A stretch of DNA of 18,418 nucleotides from BNXB01 sp031548005 (GTDB lineage Bacteria > Bacteroidota > Bacteroidia > Bacteroidales > Azobacteroidaceae). The stretch covers positions 1-18,418 of the forward strand of contig JAVBRK010000036.1 of the NCBI GenBank assembly GCA_031548005.1, read 5' to 3'. Below, one piece after another: positions 15,245-18,418 of this stretch (positions are counted from its first letter, which is position 1; every line of letters starts with the position of its first letter). The position numbers and the translations under genes are program-made. The notes under the pieces were generated by a model. The model searched no databases. It worked only from the letters and a program-made list of their open reading frames with translations, and was not told where the DNA came from.

Positions 15245-18200
15245 TTACGATTTCCTTTTTTTACGTAGTACGACCAGCAGCACAACGAAAGCGACAAGAA
15301 CAACGGCAACGATAATCAATCCGTTCAGATTATTTTTTTCGCTTTGAGGCTCCTGCGAAAGCTCGTTTTTCTTCAATACGGTTCCGTTTTTGGCTTCGGC
15401 GGAAGTATTGCCCGTTTTCATTTGCCGGATTTGCTGATTGTACGTTTGAGCCGCCTCGGGCGAGACCTTTTTAGCAATAAAATCCTGTAGCTTTACATTA
15501 CCTCCGGAAAATCCTGAACCGCTCGGCCCGAACTCTTTCACTAAATCCGTATGAACTTTGGCAATATCGGACAATTGCTGTTCGCTTGCCTTCCACATGC
15601 CTTTGCGGGCGGTTTCCATCATTACGGCGGTAATTTCCTGCATGGCCGCGGGATTGGATTGCTTGAAATAATCCTGTATCCCCAGGTTCATTTCATCTTT
15701 GATGTAGACATTGTAAATTTTATCCCACATCTCTTTGTCGATGACATCCGGTTTCATTACATTCCATCCGTATGTGTTGGTAACTACTTCCGCTAAATGC
15801 GAAGCGGTCGATGAACCGCTTTTCATCGCTTCTTTGATATAAGTCGGATTAAATATGGTGGAGCGCGATTCAACGCCAACCGCTTCTTTCAGCTCCTGCA
15901 TCCGCACATTGTTACGGTTGCGGTAGTCGGCAAAATAGGCATCGGGGTCTTTGCCGGTTACGCTACGGACAGCCAAATTCATTCCGCCCATAAATTCGTA
16001 AACGTGGTCGAGGCTCAACGCACCCCACGTATTACTTTGACGGGGCTGTACAACCACATCCGTATTATGCAACACGGCACGAAGCAGTCCGGCTCTGTAA
16101 TTTCCCCAGTTTTTTTCATCACCATAAACGGCTCCCATATTTTGGATATAGGTATCTGCGATTTCTTTCTCGCTTTCCCATTTATCTCCTGAAGTAACCA
16201 TTCCCTGAATACCGGTTCCATACATGCCGTTTACTCCACCGAATACACGTTGGGTCGACATCGTCCGGGCATCTTGCGGAGATACACCTTGTTCGACTAA
16301 TTGACGTTCAATTTCTACGGTACTTTTAGAAACGTAATTTCCGAATTTATCATTCGTAGAAGTAGCTGCCATTTCTACGGCGCGACTAATCAAAGCCAGG
16401 CGGGAAGCCGCTAAATCACGGAATTGTCCCGAAGTTTGCACTACCACATCAACACGCGGACGGCCTAATGTTTCGGAATCAATCAGCTTCAAATCCGACA
16501 CACGACCAAAGGCGTCTCGAACAGGTTCCACTCCCAACATATACAATACTTGGGAAATAGTGGCGCCTTCCGTTTCTATAAATTCGCTGCTCCAGAACGT
16601 ATAGCTTACCTTGCGCGGATAGTCGCCGTGCCGTTTCTTGTATTGCTCCAATGTAACCGTTGCCAAAGCAACACCTTTATCCCATGCCACTTCCGAAGGA
16701 GTAGCCTCGGCATTGATGGCATAGAGGTTGCGTCCGGTAGGTACGGCTTGTGGATTGGCAACCGCATCGCCACCCGATGAAGGAGCGACATAACCGCCTG
16801 ACAAAGCATTCAGAATAGACTTCAATTCCATTTCGGGACTTTGTTCCAATGCTGTTTTATAAGCGGCAATATTATTGATTGTCCGCTCGATTTCAGTAAT
16901 GGAACGGGCATGGTCTTTCTGCGCTTTTGTATATTGAGGTTTTTCGGGCATTGCAGGCTTTTCCGCAGATTTCGCTTCTATTTTTGCATCTGCCTGTTTA
17001 GCTGCTTCCGGTTTGGAATCGACTTTAGGAATCCATGACGGATGACCGCCTCCGGTTTTCGGAACTCCCGCAGGGTGTCCTCCTCTTGTATTTTTATTTC
17101 CCGATGCTGTTCCTCCTCCCATCATAGCAGCCATATTGCGGCGGGGAGGTGTAAGAATGGTTTTCGCTTCCGTTAATTCTTTTTGGGAAATTCCGACTAC
17201 GGAACAAATCAGCGTGCTATCGACCGCTTTTTTTCCTGCCAATACCTGATTCACTAACTGTTTGGCAGGTTCTAAATAACGAGACGTAAAGAATACTTTG
17301 TTTCGTAGCTGTGTATCCGTTACTTTTCCGCGTTCTTTATCTAATGCGGCCAAGCTGTATGCAATCGGGTCGGCGCTCATTGCCATGACTGATGAACGGA
17401 TTTTATCGGGAGTGTATGCTATGCCTGTCGTATAAAATTTTCCGTTCATCTTTTCGTTGGAAATTTCTTCCGCATAGTTTTCGATGCGTTCAATTTCTTC
17501 CGAGGTGTACGGATTGGTCAATACGCTATCCAAACGAAGCTCACGGTGCAGCCCCATTTCTACGGCGATTTTTTTGATGGTTAACGAAGCTTTCGATTGA
17601 CCGGCCTCATCCGTTTTATAGTAATCCCTGATTCTATCCTGCAACGATTTGAATCGCGAACGCATATTGGTTTCCATAAATGCAGGCGTCAGGTATGAAA
17701 CGGTAGTAGCATACGAACGGCGCTTGGCCATCATGCTTTCCCCGATATTACCGATGGTATAGTAATAAAAATGAGGGATTGTACCTACTAACCGGTCAGG
17801 CCAATCGTTACAGCTTAACGCCACTTGTTTTTGCGGGGTAAACTCCAAACTCCCGTGTGTGCCGAAATGCAGCATGGCATCAGCCTTGAATGCGTATTGC
17901 GACCACAAATAAGCTCCGATATAAGTATGCGGAGGAGCTGATTTAGCGCCGTGTACAATGGCAAAGGCATCACCTCCCAAAGCAGCCATCGGTTGCGGCA
18001 GCAAAGCTATATTTCCCAATTGAATACGTGCAACAGCCAAATAGGATTTGTTGTCCTCGTTAACGCTCATGTATTCGCCGGGCGCTTCTCCGTATAGATT
18101 GGTTACATCGGCATACAGTTCATTTGAAAGTGATTGTTTAACCCACGATTCGTATTCTGTTTTTTCCACCAATGCAGGATGACCGTTTTTCAGGAAATTG

Positions 18201-18418
18201 TCAAAGGCGCTTTCGGCATACGTACTTAATACGGAACCTTGCGACATCAAGAGTTTTTCAAATTCTTTTTCGGTGGCAGGCAGGTTATCTACTTTGTATC
18301 CTTCCGATTTCAGGCGTTTCAAGAAGTTATAGAGCGATGGAACCGTTTCAAGTCCTTGTGCCGTCAATCCTTGTTGTCCGGGGCCTTTGAAGTAGTATAT
18401 CGCGAGCTTCTTATCGGC
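15245..18418 (-). CDS. hmuS: HmuS, membrane-anchored CobN/BchH-like tetrapyrrole chelatase (5' end outside window)
   Basis: The last 1,057 residues of a CobN/magnesium-chelatase H-subunit homologue. The frame is open to the window edge (LAIYYFKGPGQQG), so the start lies outside; full HmuS proteins are about 1,400-1,500 residues. The conserved chelatase block FGTHGSLEFTPQKQ is complete (GTHG at nt 17852-17863), as is the later SSEFIETEG and the C-terminal GWNVMKPDVID region. A low-complexity insert (nt about 16930-17140) carries two GGHP motifs and an Ala/Lys/Glu-rich linker. The protein ends in a transmembrane helix followed by RKKRKS, so the bulk should face the periplasm; cytoplasmic cobalamin CobN has no such anchor. 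HmuS of P. gingivalis and Bacteroides belongs to haem acquisition and has been proposed to remove iron from haem. Cobaltochelatase annotation would probably be misleading here. Confidence 0.92.
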   Translation of the reverse strand, partial: ADKKLAIYYFKGPGQQGLTAQGLETVPSLYNFLKRLKSEGYKVDNLPATEKEFEKLLMSQGSVLSTYAESAFDNFLKNGHPALVEKTEYESWVKQSLSNELYADVTNLYGEAPGEYMSVNEDNKSYLAVARIQLGNIALLPQPMAALGGDAFAIVHGAKSAPPHTYIGAYLWSQYAFKADAMLHFGTHGSLEFTPQKQVALSCNDWPDRLVGTIPHFYYYTIGNIGESMMAKRRSYATTVSYLTPAFMETNMRSRFKSLQDRIRDYYKTDEAGQSKASLTIKKIAVEMGLHRELRLDSVLTNPYTSEEIERIENYAEEISNEKMNGKFYTTGIAYTPDKIRSSVMAMSADPIAYSLAALDKERGKVTDTQLRNKVFFTSRYLEPAKQLVNQVLAGKKAVDSTLICSVVGISQKELTEAKTILTPPRRNMAAMMGGGTASGNKNTRGGHPAGVPKTGGGHPSWIPKVDSKPEAAKQADAKIEAKSAEKPAMPEKPQYTKAQKDHARSITEIERTINNIAAYKTALEQSPEMELKSILNALSGGYVAPSSGGDAVANPQAVPTGRNLYAINAEATPSEVAWDKGVALATVTLEQYKKRHGDYPRKVSYTFWSSEFIETEGATISQVLYMLGVEPVRDAFGRVSDLKLIDSETLGRPRVDVVVQTSGQFRDLAASRLALISRAVEMAATSTNDKFGNYVSKSTVEIERQLVEQGVSPQDARTMSTQRVFGGVNGMYGTGIQGMVTSGDKWESEKEIADTYIQNMGAVYGDEKNWGNYRAGLLRAVLHNTDVVVQPRQSNTWGALSLDHVYEFMGGMNLAVRSVTGKDPDAYFADYRNRNNVRMQELKEAVGVESRSTIFNPTYIKEAMKSGSSTASHLAEVVTNTYGWNVMKPDVIDKEMWDKIYNVYIKDEMNLGIQDYFKQSNPAAMQEITAVMMETARKGMWKASEQQLSDIAKVHTDLVKEFGPSGSGFSGGNVKLQDFIAKKVSPEAAQTYNQQIRQMKTGNTSAEAKNGTVLKKNELSQEPQSEKNNLNGLIIVAVVLVAFVVLLVVLRKKRKS

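Noticed and set aside
15245..18418. Cobaltochelatase CobN of aerobic cobalamin synthesis
   Set aside because: The C-terminal membrane anchor, the GGHP insert and the hmuTUV neighbours match HmuS. No cobS, cobT or other cobalamin genes are in the window.

Overview
This 18.4 kb window comes from the Bacteroidota, almost certainly the order Bacteroidales. The evidence is the gene families (SusC-type DEVVVxGYG motifs, a type IX secretion C-terminal signal, the hmu haem locus), near-exact TAnnTTTG -7 promoter boxes, A-rich leaders instead of Shine-Dalgarno sites, and moderate GC. A type IX secretion signal together with hmuSTUV fits the Porphyromonas/Parabacteroides/Odoribacter/Dysgonomonas side of the order. 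The sequence read by eye does not fix the genus.

Left part (1-5221). A divergent regulatory module comes first. It has an exported YfbK-like von Willebrand A protein on the minus strand. Facing it are an ECF sigma factor without an ATG start and, overlapping it by ATGA, a single-pass membrane protein that looks like its anti-sigma partner. The vWA and membrane proteins each carry a carboxypeptidase-D-like beta-sandwich ending in the same 12 residues, QTLDEVVVLGYG. The 23S rRNA uracil methyltransferase gene rlmD follows 8 bp downstream.

Middle part (5222-12821). A 327 bp leader region precedes a large secreted adhesin-like protein. That protein has about 20 YadA-like 17-residue repeats, an S74/ICA self-cleaving chaperone domain and a type IX secretion C-terminal domain. 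Convergent to it are minus-strand housekeeping genes: a MATE exporter behind a DedA membrane protein (own promoter), then ferrochelatase hemH behind an exported M3 metallopeptidase (own promoter).

Gap (12822-13621). About 800 bp hold no intact gene. There is a promoter for the peptidase, a strong 13-bp-stem hairpin, short frame-broken coding remnants, and a 188 bp palindromic element. The element has 9 bp perfect terminal inverted repeats and seven TTGMCCCC boxes spaced about 24 bp apart from each end, which looks like a transposase-binding, MITE-like element.

Right part (13622-18418). On the minus strand is hmuS-hmuT-hmuU-hmuV, tightly packed and with hmuS running off the window. It encodes a membrane-anchored CobN/BchH-like chelatase, a seven-helix protein, a MotA/TolQ/ExbB-type channel protein and a DUF2149 protein that looks like ExbD. 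I infer a proton-motive-force-coupled machine acting on haem or another tetrapyrrole in the envelope. HemH, which inserts iron into protoporphyrin, lies about 3 kb away. The hmu genes have a much lower CCGG density than the genes to the left, and the change falls across the decayed, MITE-bearing gap.
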